A DNA stretch of 44,483 bases from Porticoccaceae bacterium (GTDB lineage: Bacteria > Pseudomonadota > Gammaproteobacteria > Pseudomonadales > GM7GCV1). A model generated the notes under the pieces. That model was given only the letters and a program-made list of their open reading frames with translations. It searched no databases and was not told the DNA's origin. The position numbers were made by a program, and so were the translations under genes. Shown piece after piece: positions 1 through 8,855 of this stretch. The stretch's first letter is position 1. The number at the start of each line of letters is the position of its first letter. Location of the stretch: contig JABJGI010000133.1 of assembly GCA_018662305.1 (NCBI GenBank), forward strand, positions 1-44,483, given 5' to 3'.

Positions 1-99
1 CGCAATTGGGTATTAATTTGAGTGCAACGGACTTGAATTAGTCCACATTGGCATCAATACTGAATTCAAGTATTTGGTAATTCACAGGAGAGACCAATA

Positions 100-765
100 A
101 TGTCTGATTACAACCTAGCCAGCCAAACCGCCACTGCCTCCGTTGAGGTAAGCGAAAGCGCGCTTAAGGTATTAAGAAACACCTATTTTCTGCTGGGGAT
201 GACCCTAACTTTCAGCGCTATCTGCGCAGTAGCCGGTATGGTATTGCGCATGCCCTATTTGGGCCTATGGATGCTACTTCCCTATATCGGCATTCTCTTC
301 GCAGTGGAGAAAAACAAGACAAATAGCTGGGGAATTGTCTGGGTGTTTGCCCTAACGGGATGGTTAGGATTAACCCTTGCCCCCATTCTTAGCGCCTACA
401 TGAGTGCAATTGGTTTTGAGCCAATTGCCTTGGCATTAGGCGGCACAGCAACCATCTTCTTTGCCTCTTCGGCTTATGTTCTCACTACCAAAAAGAATCT
501 GAATTTCATGTCGGGCTTCTTGATGACGGGAATCTTAGTTGCCTTTATCGCTGGTATCGCCAACGTATTCCTGCAGATTCAGGGTCTGGCTCTGGCCGTT
601 AGCTGCATGTTTCTGGTGCTAAGTAGTGGCCTGATGATGTGGCAGACCAGTGCAATCATCCACGGCGGAGAAACAAACTACATAAGCGCTACAGTCACGC
701 TCTTCGTTAGCATCTACAACGTATTTTTGTCGCTGCTGTCCCTGATTGGCATGTCTAACGACTAG
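100..765 (+). CDS. Bax inhibitor-1/YccA-like multipass membrane protein
   Basis: 221-aa ORF with about seven hydrophobic helices; AGAGG-type RBS upstream; overall character of the BI-1/YccA family. Confidence 0.75.
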   Translation: MSDYNLASQTATASVEVSESALKVLRNTYFLLGMTLTFSAICAVAGMVLRMPYLGLWMLLPYIGILFAVEKNKTNSWGIVWVFALTGWLGLTLAPILSAYMSAIGFEPIALALGGTATIFFASSAYVLTTKKNLNFMSGFLMTGILVAFIAGIANVFLQIQGLALAVSCMFLVLSSGLMMWQTSAIIHGGETNYISATVTLFVSIYNVFLSLLSLIGMSND

Positions 766-789
766 ACTCTTGTTCCAGTTCTAATATCT

Positions 790-817
790 AATCCCGGCTT
801 GTCCGGGATTTTTTTAC
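790..817 (+). terminator. Rho-independent terminator
   Basis: aATCCCGGcttgtCCGGGATttttttt: GC-rich inverted repeat followed by a T-run, just after the BI-1-like gene. Confidence 0.8.
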
Positions 818-831
818 TGTCGACAAAGCAC

Positions 832-1164
832 ATGGCTATTCAGGTAGAGGGAAAGATAATCGAGACCAATGCTGAGGGCTTCCTTGTGGACTCCTCTTGC
901 TGGAATGACGCCGTTGCCGAAAAACTAAGTCAGGCCCATGGTGTCGCGCTTAGCGAGAGTCACTGGGAGGTGATTTCTATGGTCCGACAGCACTGCGACA
1001 AGGGAAATGAGCCCCCTTCTATGAGAGAACTAGTAAAGCAAGTGAGACTGCAACTGGACGATTCCAAAGCGAAAAGCATCTATTTGATGAAGCTATTTGG
1101 CGCTAGCCCTGCCAAAATGGTGGCAAGACTGGCCGGGCTGCCTAAACCTAAAAATTGCCTTTAA
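832..1164 (+). CDS. tusE: TusE/DsrC-family sulfur relay protein
   Basis: ATG at 832 (the 799 TTG start lies inside the terminator); C-terminal LPKPKNCL resembles the TusE single terminal Cys; DsrC-like HWEVISMVR and PSMRELVK. Confidence 0.85.
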   Translation: MAIQVEGKIIETNAEGFLVDSSCWNDAVAEKLSQAHGVALSESHWEVISMVRQHCDKGNEPPSMRELVKQVRLQLDDSKAKSIYLMKLFGASPAKMVARLAGLPKPKNCL

Positions 1165-1193
1165 TTGACGAATAAGAATTAAGAGGGAGAACC

Positions 1194-1625
1194 ATGCAAC
1201 CAAAATATCTCGACGACGACATCGCCGTACTACCGCAAATTGACCCCTCGGATGTCGCTGGCTTAGCTGACATGGGTTTTAAAACAATTGTTAGTAATCG
1301 CCCTGACAACGAAGAGCCTGGTCAGCCAACAACAGCTGCTGTTGAACAAGCTGCGGCAGATGCGGGTGTGGTTTTTAAATCGCAACCCGTTACCTCAGGT
1401 GCTATTACCTTTAACGACGTAGCAGACTTTAAAGAGATAGTAGACGAAGCCGAGAAGCCGGTTTTAGCCTTTTGCCGAAGTGGTACCAGATGCACCATGC
1501 TTTGGGCGCTATCTAGCGCCGGACATACTCCTACAGAGGCCATAATGGCCAGCGCTGACGCCGCAGGGTATAACCTCGAAGGTCTACGCAGGCAACTAGA
1601 GGCATTAGCTGCCGCTGAGCAGTAG
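1194..1625 (+). CDS. TIGR01244/DUF442 family phosphatase-like (Blh-like) protein
   Basis: IVSNRPDNEEPGQP and AFCRSGTRCTMLWAL match the DUF442 family pattern. Confidence 0.8.
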   Translation: MQPKYLDDDIAVLPQIDPSDVAGLADMGFKTIVSNRPDNEEPGQPTTAAVEQAAADAGVVFKSQPVTSGAITFNDVADFKEIVDEAEKPVLAFCRSGTRCTMLWALSSAGHTPTEAIMASADAAGYNLEGLRRQLEALAAAEQ

Positions 1626-1663
1626 TGCCTCTATAAGGGAATTCAACCCGCTGTTTAGGGGCT

Positions 1664-2038
1664 TTAGTTTAGAACCTTATATCCACGGCCCTGCATACAG
1701 CGCTTTAGTACACGGTCAGCTTCGGATAGACCGCTATTGGCACCGTCTACAGTACCGCTAACAGCTCCGGCACCAGCGCCTTGACCACCATCTCCAAATA
1801 TTGCGCCTATCGCACCGCCTACTACCGCACCAACCGCACCACCTGTCGCGGCACGGTCGGCCACTGGCACTTCTTCCGCTAGGGCTTCACACTCAGCCAG
1901 ATCTGTTTGATAAGTACTCATGTCTACATTTTTGGTGTCCACAATCACGCCGGAATCACCTGGTGTGCCTCTGTAAGAAGCGCAGGAAGCAAGAGCAAGA
2001 GCTACAAAGCCGAGAATCGCTAATTGAATCGGTCTCAT
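1664..2038 (-). CDS. Glycine-zipper lipoprotein
   Basis: Lipobox LALASC; GGAVGAVVGGAIGAIFGDGGQGAGAGA glycine zipper. Confidence 0.75.
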   Translation of the reverse strand: MRPIQLAILGFVALALASCASYRGTPGDSGVIVDTKNVDMSTYQTDLAECEALAEEVPVADRAATGGAVGAVVGGAIGAIFGDGGQGAGAGAVSGTVDGANSGLSEADRVLKRCMQGRGYKVLN

Positions 2039-2220
2039 CTGTATATCCCCTATCTAAAGTCAAATTGATACTAGCGCCCCTATCCCCAAAAAGGGTGCAT
2101 CAATTGTGAATAAGCCATTACTAATCCGTATACCTATCGACGCCTATACACCTCGATAGATCCCTAGAACAGCCAAGATAACCTATACTTGCGCCCCCAT
2201 TTATTGGCCAGATTTCGACC

Positions 2221-3291
2221 TTGTCTCACACCTATCAAGAACAATTTGAGCAGAAGTTAGAACGCCTAAAAAATATACTGGCGCCCTACTCTGATCTCTC
2301 CCCCTCGGCTTTTAAATCACCGGAAAAAGGTTATCGTCAAAGAGCAGAGTTCCGCATCTGGCATGAGGGAGATCAAGCCAGCTACGCCATGTATCGCCCG
2401 GGGAGCAAAGAGCTTTACTGCCTAAGGGAACTTCCAGCGGCAGCCGATTCAATTAATAAGCTATTGCCCTCTCTCCTTGAACGACTAAACCAAACCAAGG
2501 AATTGAAATATCGCCTATTCAGCATCGAATTTCTCTCAACTCTCTCTGGTGAGATGCTGGTCACCCTTATCTACCACCGAGCCCTGGACGAAGAATGGCT
2601 GAACCTAGCCAAATCTCTGGAGCAAGAGTTTTCCATATACGTTATTGGGCGTAGTCGTAAACAAAAGCTCTGCGTGAGTCAGGATTATGTAACCGAAGAG
2701 TTGGATATCGAGGGGATAAGTTTCAGATATCAGCAGATCGAGGGAAGCTTTACTCAACCCAATGGGCTGATCAATCAACAAATGATTGGATGGGCACTGT
2801 CGCAAGTAGGAACGCAGGAAAGTGACCTGCTTGAGCTCTATTGCGGCAACGGGAACTTCACCATTCCATTGTCACAAAAATTCCGGCAGGTATTTGCCAC
2901 TGAAATCAGCAAAAGTTCTATCCGCTCACTGAATTGGAATATTGAAGCAAACCAGATCAACAACTTGAAATCGGCTCGCCTGTCCGCAGAGGAAATGGGC
3001 GATGCTTTGGGTGCGGTCCGCCCATTTCGTCGACTCAAGGAAATTGATCTAGAAAGCTATAACTTTAGCCATATATTGGTGGATCCGCCGCGAGCGGGGC
3101 TCGACTCCAAGAGCGTAGAATTCGTCAAGGAGTTTGACTACATCCTCTATATTTCCTGCAACCCCGAAACCTTAGCGGCCAATCTCGAGCAAATTTGCCA
3201 AAGCCACGAGATAGTTTCAGCAGCCTTATTCGATCAGTTCCCCTTTACCCCTCATATGGAATCCGGCGTCTATTTAAGAAAAACAGCCTGA
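2221..3291 (+). CDS. trmA: tRNA (uracil-5-)-methyltransferase TrmA
   Basis: TTG start; LLELYCGNGNFTIPL SAM motif, VDPPRAGLD, YISCNPETLAANL catalytic motif. Confidence 0.93.
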   Translation: MSHTYQEQFEQKLERLKNILAPYSDLSPSAFKSPEKGYRQRAEFRIWHEGDQASYAMYRPGSKELYCLRELPAAADSINKLLPSLLERLNQTKELKYRLFSIEFLSTLSGEMLVTLIYHRALDEEWLNLAKSLEQEFSIYVIGRSRKQKLCVSQDYVTEELDIEGISFRYQQIEGSFTQPNGLINQQMIGWALSQVGTQESDLLELYCGNGNFTIPLSQKFRQVFATEISKSSIRSLNWNIEANQINNLKSARLSAEEMGDALGAVRPFRRLKEIDLESYNFSHILVDPPRAGLDSKSVEFVKEFDYILYISCNPETLAANLEQICQSHEIVSAALFDQFPFTPHMESGVYLRKTA

Positions 3292-3696
3292 TTACTTTTC
3301 TTTTTTAGTAGGAATAAATTTTTTATAGCCGAATTCCATCGCAAAGGACAATAGCAGCCCGCCCAAAACACCCAACCAATTCGCTATAAGATCGGTGGGC
3401 TGAAAATAGCGCGTCGGCAAGAAATGCTGACTAATCTCCATCGCGGTGCCGTAGATCAAAGCAAATATCAGTACAAACCAGATGCTTTTGAATCTAAGAA
3501 AAGCGATGCGTGCCGACAAAAAGAGCAAAAAATTCCCGAGAAAATGTAATACCACATCTGGGCTGCTGCCAACCGTGGCATCAGGCGTGGTGGCGTAGTA
3601 GGTGAAAATGGTAAGCGCGGCAGCGAACTGCAACCAGATAAGAATTTGAACGAGCGGGTGGAACACAAAAGCCGTAATTCGGCTATGCAGATCCAT
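3292..3696 (-). CDS. VanZ-like family protein
   Basis: Small four-helix membrane protein; MEISQHFLPTRYFQPTDLIANWLGVLGG is typical of VanZ-like proteins. Confidence 0.75.
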   Translation of the reverse strand: MDLHSRITAFVFHPLVQILIWLQFAAALTIFTYYATTPDATVGSSPDVVLHFLGNFLLFLSARIAFLRFKSIWFVLIFALIYGTAMEISQHFLPTRYFQPTDLIANWLGVLGGLLLSFAMEFGYKKFIPTKKEK

Positions 3697-4936
3697 CTGA
3701 TTCGTCCTTGTCCAAAAGATTTTTCGCCGAGCCAGGTAATTCTTTTTTGGCCTTAGCTCCGAGCGTATCCAATTTACTCACCCAACCGAGCAGATTTCCT
3801 CTTCCACCACTGATGCGTTTTCTAGCGGACTGATAGGCTTCATCTGTCTTTTCCATATGCTTGCCGACTTCGTCCAGGTCTTGCAGCAAAAAGACAAACT
3901 GGTCGTGCAACTTGCCGGCGGTGTCGGCGATTTCCTGCGCATTTCGGCTCTGTTTCTCTGTACGCCAAAGAGACTGAACCGTCCTCAGCATCGGCATCAA
4001 AGTGGTATGGCTGACCATCACCACCCCCTTAGAAAAGGCATCGTCAAAAATATCTGGCGACTCTTTCAAGGCTAGCAAATAAGCGGGTTCAACCGGAACG
4101 AACATAAAGACAAAGTCTAATGTATCAAGTGCCTCCAAGTGCTGATAACCCTTTTTATCCAAACTTTTGTAGTGGTTGGCCAAAGAGCCGATATGCTGTT
4201 TCAGGAGATCCTTTTTCTTGTCCTCCTTCTCTTCGTTAACGTAGGCCTGGTAGTGAGTCAAAGAGACTTTTGAATCAATTACCATCACCCTACCCTCTGG
4301 CAATTTCACCACCACATCAGGTATCGCACGATTTCCGGCTTCGTCTTTAAAGGATTCTTGAGTTTGATATTCGGAGCCTTTCACCAGCCCGGATTGTTCC
4401 AGAATCCGTTCCAGCACAACTTCCCCCCAGTTCCCCTGCATCTTTGAATCGCCTTTGAGGGCATTCGCCAAACCAACCGCGTCGGTACCTATCTGACTGG
4501 CTTGTTTCTGTAGTTCTTCAATCTGCCCCTTGAGCCGGTTTCGATCGGCGATATCTGCGTTGTGTACTTCTTCCACTCGTTTGCGAAAACCCTCTACCTG
4601 CTCACGCAGCGGTTTAAGCGTGGAATCGATATTGTCTTTGCTTTCTTTGGCGAAGCGCGTCTGCTTTTCTTCGAAGATTCGATTTGCGAGACGCTCAAAT
4701 TCGCCCTGCAGTAATTTTGAGCGATCGGCATCCTGTTCTTGAAAGTCCTTCAGTCGTTTTTGCTCTTCAGACAGCAGTGCCGTTAGGGTAGAAATTTCTT
4801 TTTCCAACTCCTGCCGTTCTGCTGCAGCTGTGATTTCACAGCGCTGGGATACCAGCATCTTAGTAATCAAAACACTGATAGCAATAAGCACAAGTGCGCC
4901 AATTCCTATGGCGAGAAGAATCATAGGTTCGGTCAT
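3683..4936 (-). CDS. rmuC: DNA recombination protein RmuC
   Basis: N-terminal TM plus coiled coil; GNWGEVVLERILEQSGL, VVKLPEGRVMVIDSKVSL, FVFMFVPVEPAYLLAL. Confidence 0.92.
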   Translation of the reverse strand: MTEPMILLAIGIGALVLIAISVLITKMLVSQRCEITAAAERQELEKEISTLTALLSEEQKRLKDFQEQDADRSKLLQGEFERLANRIFEEKQTRFAKESKDNIDSTLKPLREQVEGFRKRVEEVHNADIADRNRLKGQIEELQKQASQIGTDAVGLANALKGDSKMQGNWGEVVLERILEQSGLVKGSEYQTQESFKDEAGNRAIPDVVVKLPEGRVMVIDSKVSLTHYQAYVNEEKEDKKKDLLKQHIGSLANHYKSLDKKGYQHLEALDTLDFVFMFVPVEPAYLLALKESPDIFDDAFSKGVVMVSHTTLMPMLRTVQSLWRTEKQSRNAQEIADTAGKLHDQFVFLLQDLDEVGKHMEKTDEAYQSARKRISGGRGNLLGWVSKLDTLGAKAKKELPGSAKNLLDKDESDGSA

Positions 4937-5006
4937 TTACTCAGAACTGAGTTAGGTTGAATTGGGCTGAATTAGGTAGCATCGCGGGGCACGGAATCGC
5001 TAGCTA

Positions 5007-5360
5007 TCACAAACTTCTCATCTTGCTTTCAACCCGCAGACGCCCAGCCAGAGTCCCCATTACTTTGAGTGCAAAACTAGGGTCTTCCTTGATGCATTCT
5101 AGAAAGCGTTCTTTGGAAACTTTGGCTAATGTTGTGTCTTTTACCGCAACAGCGGTTGCACTGCGCTCACGACTGTCCAACAAAACCATTTCGCCGAAGA
5201 TTTCATTTTCCTGCACAGTAGATAAATATTTCGTGCCAGCTCGAAGTTCGACTTCGCCCTTAACCACGCCATACATCACGCTTCCAAGCTCTCCTTGATT
5301 AAAGATAACCTCATCTGCCTTGTAGGTTACAAAGTCTTTTTCGTCTTGAAATTCAATCAT
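5007..5360 (-). CDS. Stand-alone cyclic nucleotide-binding domain protein
   Basis: VIFNQGELGSVMYGVVKGEVEL and EIFGEMVLLDSRERSATAVA: cNMP-binding cup with no HTH in 117 aa. Confidence 0.85.
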   Translation of the reverse strand: MIEFQDEKDFVTYKADEVIFNQGELGSVMYGVVKGEVELRAGTKYLSTVQENEIFGEMVLLDSRERSATAVAVKDTTLAKVSKERFLECIKEDPSFALKVMGTLAGRLRVESKMRSL

Positions 5361-5452
5361 GCTTTTACTTTATCAACTTCTGATTAGGGTTACAGAGCAA
5401 AAAATATCATTCTTTCCTGCTCTCTCGGAGCTATTTCTGGCAGAATTTTTCA

Positions 5453-6277
5453 ATGCCAATAAATCGCCAGCACCCAAAGGTACTTGTATTCGACTCCGGA
5501 GTGGGTGGATTAACCATATTCCGCGCACTTCTGGAGCAAACACCGGATCTGCAGGTGATATTTGCCAGTGATAACGCCGGCTTCCCCTACGGAACGCGCA
5601 CAGAATACTCGCTTCTGCAGCGGGTTCACAGGGTGTTGGACGCTCTAATCAGCAAGTTTTCACCCGATCTGGTTGTGGTTGCCTGCAACTCTGCCAGCAC
5701 GGTTGCACTACCCAGTCTCAGAGAAAAATACGACATTCCCTTTGTGGGTGTCGTTCCAGCAATAAAGCCTGCCGCTCAACTCAGCAAGACGGGTCATATC
5801 GGCCTATTGGCAACTCCCGCCACTATATCGCGGGATTACACCCACAAGTTGGTTGCCGATTTTGCTGCGGGTAAAAGGGTATCTATGCATGGTTCCAGTG
5901 AGTTGGTGCAAATGGCGGAAGACAAACTCAGGGGCGTTCAACCTAATACCGAGCTCCTCAGAGAAATTCTGCAACCCTTAACCGACCAGGCAAGCATGGA
6001 CACGCTGGTTATGGCTTGCACGCACTTTCCGCTATTGATCGAAGATCTGAAACCCCTGCTACCTCAGGTGACAAACTGGGTTGAATCCGGTTCTGCTATT
6101 GCCCGCAGAGTGAGAACGCTTATGCCTGAGGATAATTCTCGCCCAAAATCATCAGAGCCCCCAGAGCATCAAGCTTGGCTGACTGGCTCTGATCCGCAGC
6201 TCGAGAAACTACAAGACTATCTGCGACAAAGGGAGGGCCTGGAACTAAGCATCTTTGCCATTGAGGCAAATGACTAA
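5453..6277 (+). CDS. murI: Glutamate racemase
   Basis: VLVFDSGVGGLTIFRAL, FASDNAGFPYGT, VVACNSASTVAL, VMACTHFPLL. Confidence 0.95.
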   Translation: MPINRQHPKVLVFDSGVGGLTIFRALLEQTPDLQVIFASDNAGFPYGTRTEYSLLQRVHRVLDALISKFSPDLVVVACNSASTVALPSLREKYDIPFVGVVPAIKPAAQLSKTGHIGLLATPATISRDYTHKLVADFAAGKRVSMHGSSELVQMAEDKLRGVQPNTELLREILQPLTDQASMDTLVMACTHFPLLIEDLKPLLPQVTNWVESGSAIARRVRTLMPEDNSRPKSSEPPEHQAWLTGSDPQLEKLQDYLRQREGLELSIFAIEAND

Positions 6278-8855
6278 TATTCCTCAACTCGTAGAGCGAA
6301 TTCCGCAGGAACAAGCCTTGATCGTTCTCACGAGCAATGCCAGCATTGCCAGAGAACTCAAGTCTTCCTTATTGCGACAAGACAAAAATTCCCAGTCTCA
6401 ATTGTGTCGTGTATCGACATTGGATTCCTGGCTGGAGCGCCAGGCTGCGCACCTCGCGGCATCGGAAAATTTGGAGCTCGCTGATCCACAACAACTACAG
6501 CAAATCTGGGAACAGATAATTGAGGCTGAATCAGAGGAGTTTCCTGATTTACAGGCTATCTCTCTTGCCCCCCAAGTACAGCGCTCCTGGCTTCGAATGC
6601 TGCGCTGGAATAGTGATCTTTCTGAATTGGCTGAGTTAGAACAGTACAACCCGCTGCGTTTGTCGAGCTGGTGTCAGAAATTTGAAGCTCGGCTCAGTGA
6701 ATTAGGGCTTTCACAACGAGATCTTCTGCTCAAACAGCCCAATAATTCAGGGAGTCAGCAACATCTGGTCTATATCGGCAGTGGTGACCCATTGGCTCCT
6801 TTGCATCAGAGTTTTCTAGAGAGCCGATTTGAATCTCTGGAACTAACTGTCTGGCGAGACACTCAGAAAACCGCTGACTGCTTTCAGGCGTCCTATGACA
6901 ACCGGGAATCTGAAGTCAAAGCTGCAGCCAACTGGGCGCAAAATCTGATAGCGCAGGACGATAGCGCCCGTATTGGCATTCTGTGCACAGAGAATTCCAG
7001 CGAACAAAAACACTTAATCACCGCGCTTAGAAGGCAACTTGAGGGCTCGCCCCTGAGAATCTGTTTGCCGCAAAGCTTTGCTGACAGCGGTATCTGCTTC
7101 CACAGTCTCCAGTTACTGCAGGTCAATCGCCACGAACTATCCAGGGCCGACTGTCTGGCACTTATTCGCAACCCCTTTTGGGGGAATTATCCTGAAGATC
7201 TGGAACAAAGAGCGCTTTGGGAAACCGAACTTTGCAACCTAGAACGCAAAAATATTCGCATCTCAGAATTGCTGCGGATTGGCCGCAGTGTGGCAACTAA
7301 GCTGCAACCGGAGAGTCATCTCAGCCTAATAAAAAATATCGAATCCGCGGTAAATTCCGCCAAGCAGTCAGTCTCAGAGGCGTCTCCTCAATATTGGGCT
7401 GAACTCTTTAGCCAACAGCTACAGAGTCTCGGCTGGCCCGGTACCAGAGGATTAAACAAGAGTCAGCAGAAGGAAGTTGAACTCTTTATCGACCTGCTGC
7501 AACAGTTGGTACCTATTAGTTTAGTGGAAACGAAAATATCCTGTTCGTCCGCACTGCGAATCCTCGGCCGGCTCGCTCAATCAGCACAAATTCAAGCGGA
7601 ATCTCCGATCAACGGAATCAATTTGCTCAATACTGTGGAAAGTGCTGTCGGCTTTAGCCATCTCTGGCTTCTGGATGCTAGTGCCGATCACTGGCCGGGA
7701 TATGTAAAGCCCGATCCCCTTATCCCCATCCATTTCCAACTGGATCAGGATATGCCGCGTTGCCACCCAGATCACGAACGCGATTTTTGTCTCAATCTCT
7801 TTGATCAATTACGCGGCAACTGCCAAGAACTGGTTTTTAGTATCAGTCAGCAAGATACCGATCAACCGACGGAATTTAGCCCGCTCCTATCGGACTACCC
7901 TGAACTCGGATTAGAAATCTCCACCCAAAGCAAGGAAGAAGTGACACAAAACTGGCAATGGGTAGATTGTTCCCGGGGACCCACCCTATCCCAATCTCCT
8001 GATGTAACTGATCGTGGTGGCAGCAATATTTTTAATCTGATGGCCGCATCGCCTTTTCACGCTTTTGCTCAGTATCGTTTAAATGCTCGGCCCTTCGCTG
8101 AAGCCTTTATCGGTATTGGCCCCAGCCATAGAGGCAAGATTATTCATGACATATTGGATCGAATTTGGGGTCAATTAGAAAACTCTGAAAACCTAAAGCA
8201 ATTGGATGACAAGGGACTCAACTCATTGATTGAAGAGTCCGTGCATCAGCAACTACTTAGCTGGCAGGGGGATCACTTTAATCTGGAGCTCGGCTATTTC
8301 GAACAGCTGAAGAGCAGTTTTATCCAACTTTTGCAGGAATGGATGAAGTTTGAATCCGGTCGTGAAAGCTTTGTGGTGCTCGCCCGGGAAGAAAAACTTA
8401 AAGCTCAAATTGGCCCCCTCAATCTAAGCTTGCGAATTGACCGAATCGACGAACTTGAGGGCGGTGGCAAACTACTTATCGACTATAAAACTGGGGCCAG
8501 TTCTCGAGAAAACGACCTATTGTCATCACCGCCGGTGGCGGCTCAACTGCCCCTCTACGCCATCAGCCTTGAGGACGAATTCAGCGGCCTCTGCTTCGCC
8601 CAGGTAGTCCCGGGGGCAGCACGATTGCGAGGAATAGCCGCTTCTGAAAACTCCGAACGGCTCGTCGCCATAGAGGATTGGAACGATCTCAAAAATCAGT
8701 GGCGCAAAGATTTGACCGAGCTGGCCGAGGCTTACGCCGCTGGCGACAGTCGCGTTTTTGAAACCAAGACTTTCTTTGGTCGCCGCGACGAGCTCGCTAG
8801 CCTTCATCGTATGGCTGAGTATCAAGATCTGATGGATTGGCATGACAACCGCTAG
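6270..8855 (+). CDS. AddB-like DNA repair protein (TIGR03623-type) with PD-(D/E)XK nuclease domain
   Basis: ATG at 6270 overlaps the end of murI; C-terminal RecB-type nuclease motif RIDRIDELEGGGKLLIDYKTG; next to UvrD-like helicase. Confidence 0.8.
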   Translation: MTNIPQLVERIPQEQALIVLTSNASIARELKSSLLRQDKNSQSQLCRVSTLDSWLERQAAHLAASENLELADPQQLQQIWEQIIEAESEEFPDLQAISLAPQVQRSWLRMLRWNSDLSELAELEQYNPLRLSSWCQKFEARLSELGLSQRDLLLKQPNNSGSQQHLVYIGSGDPLAPLHQSFLESRFESLELTVWRDTQKTADCFQASYDNRESEVKAAANWAQNLIAQDDSARIGILCTENSSEQKHLITALRRQLEGSPLRICLPQSFADSGICFHSLQLLQVNRHELSRADCLALIRNPFWGNYPEDLEQRALWETELCNLERKNIRISELLRIGRSVATKLQPESHLSLIKNIESAVNSAKQSVSEASPQYWAELFSQQLQSLGWPGTRGLNKSQQKEVELFIDLLQQLVPISLVETKISCSSALRILGRLAQSAQIQAESPINGINLLNTVESAVGFSHLWLLDASADHWPGYVKPDPLIPIHFQLDQDMPRCHPDHERDFCLNLFDQLRGNCQELVFSISQQDTDQPTEFSPLLSDYPELGLEISTQSKEEVTQNWQWVDCSRGPTLSQSPDVTDRGGSNIFNLMAASPFHAFAQYRLNARPFAEAFIGIGPSHRGKIIHDILDRIWGQLENSENLKQLDDKGLNSLIEESVHQQLLSWQGDHFNLELGYFEQLKSSFIQLLQEWMKFESGRESFVVLAREEKLKAQIGPLNLSLRIDRIDELEGGGKLLIDYKTGASSRENDLLSSPPVAAQLPLYAISLEDEFSGLCFAQVVPGAARLRGIAASENSERLVAIEDWNDLKNQWRKDLTELAEAYAAGDSRVFETKTFFGRRDELASLHRMAEYQDLMDWHDNR

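Noticed and set aside
799-831. Upstream TTG start for the TusE-like gene
   Set aside because: Lies within the terminator hairpin of the preceding gene; ATG at 832 fits the family N-terminus.
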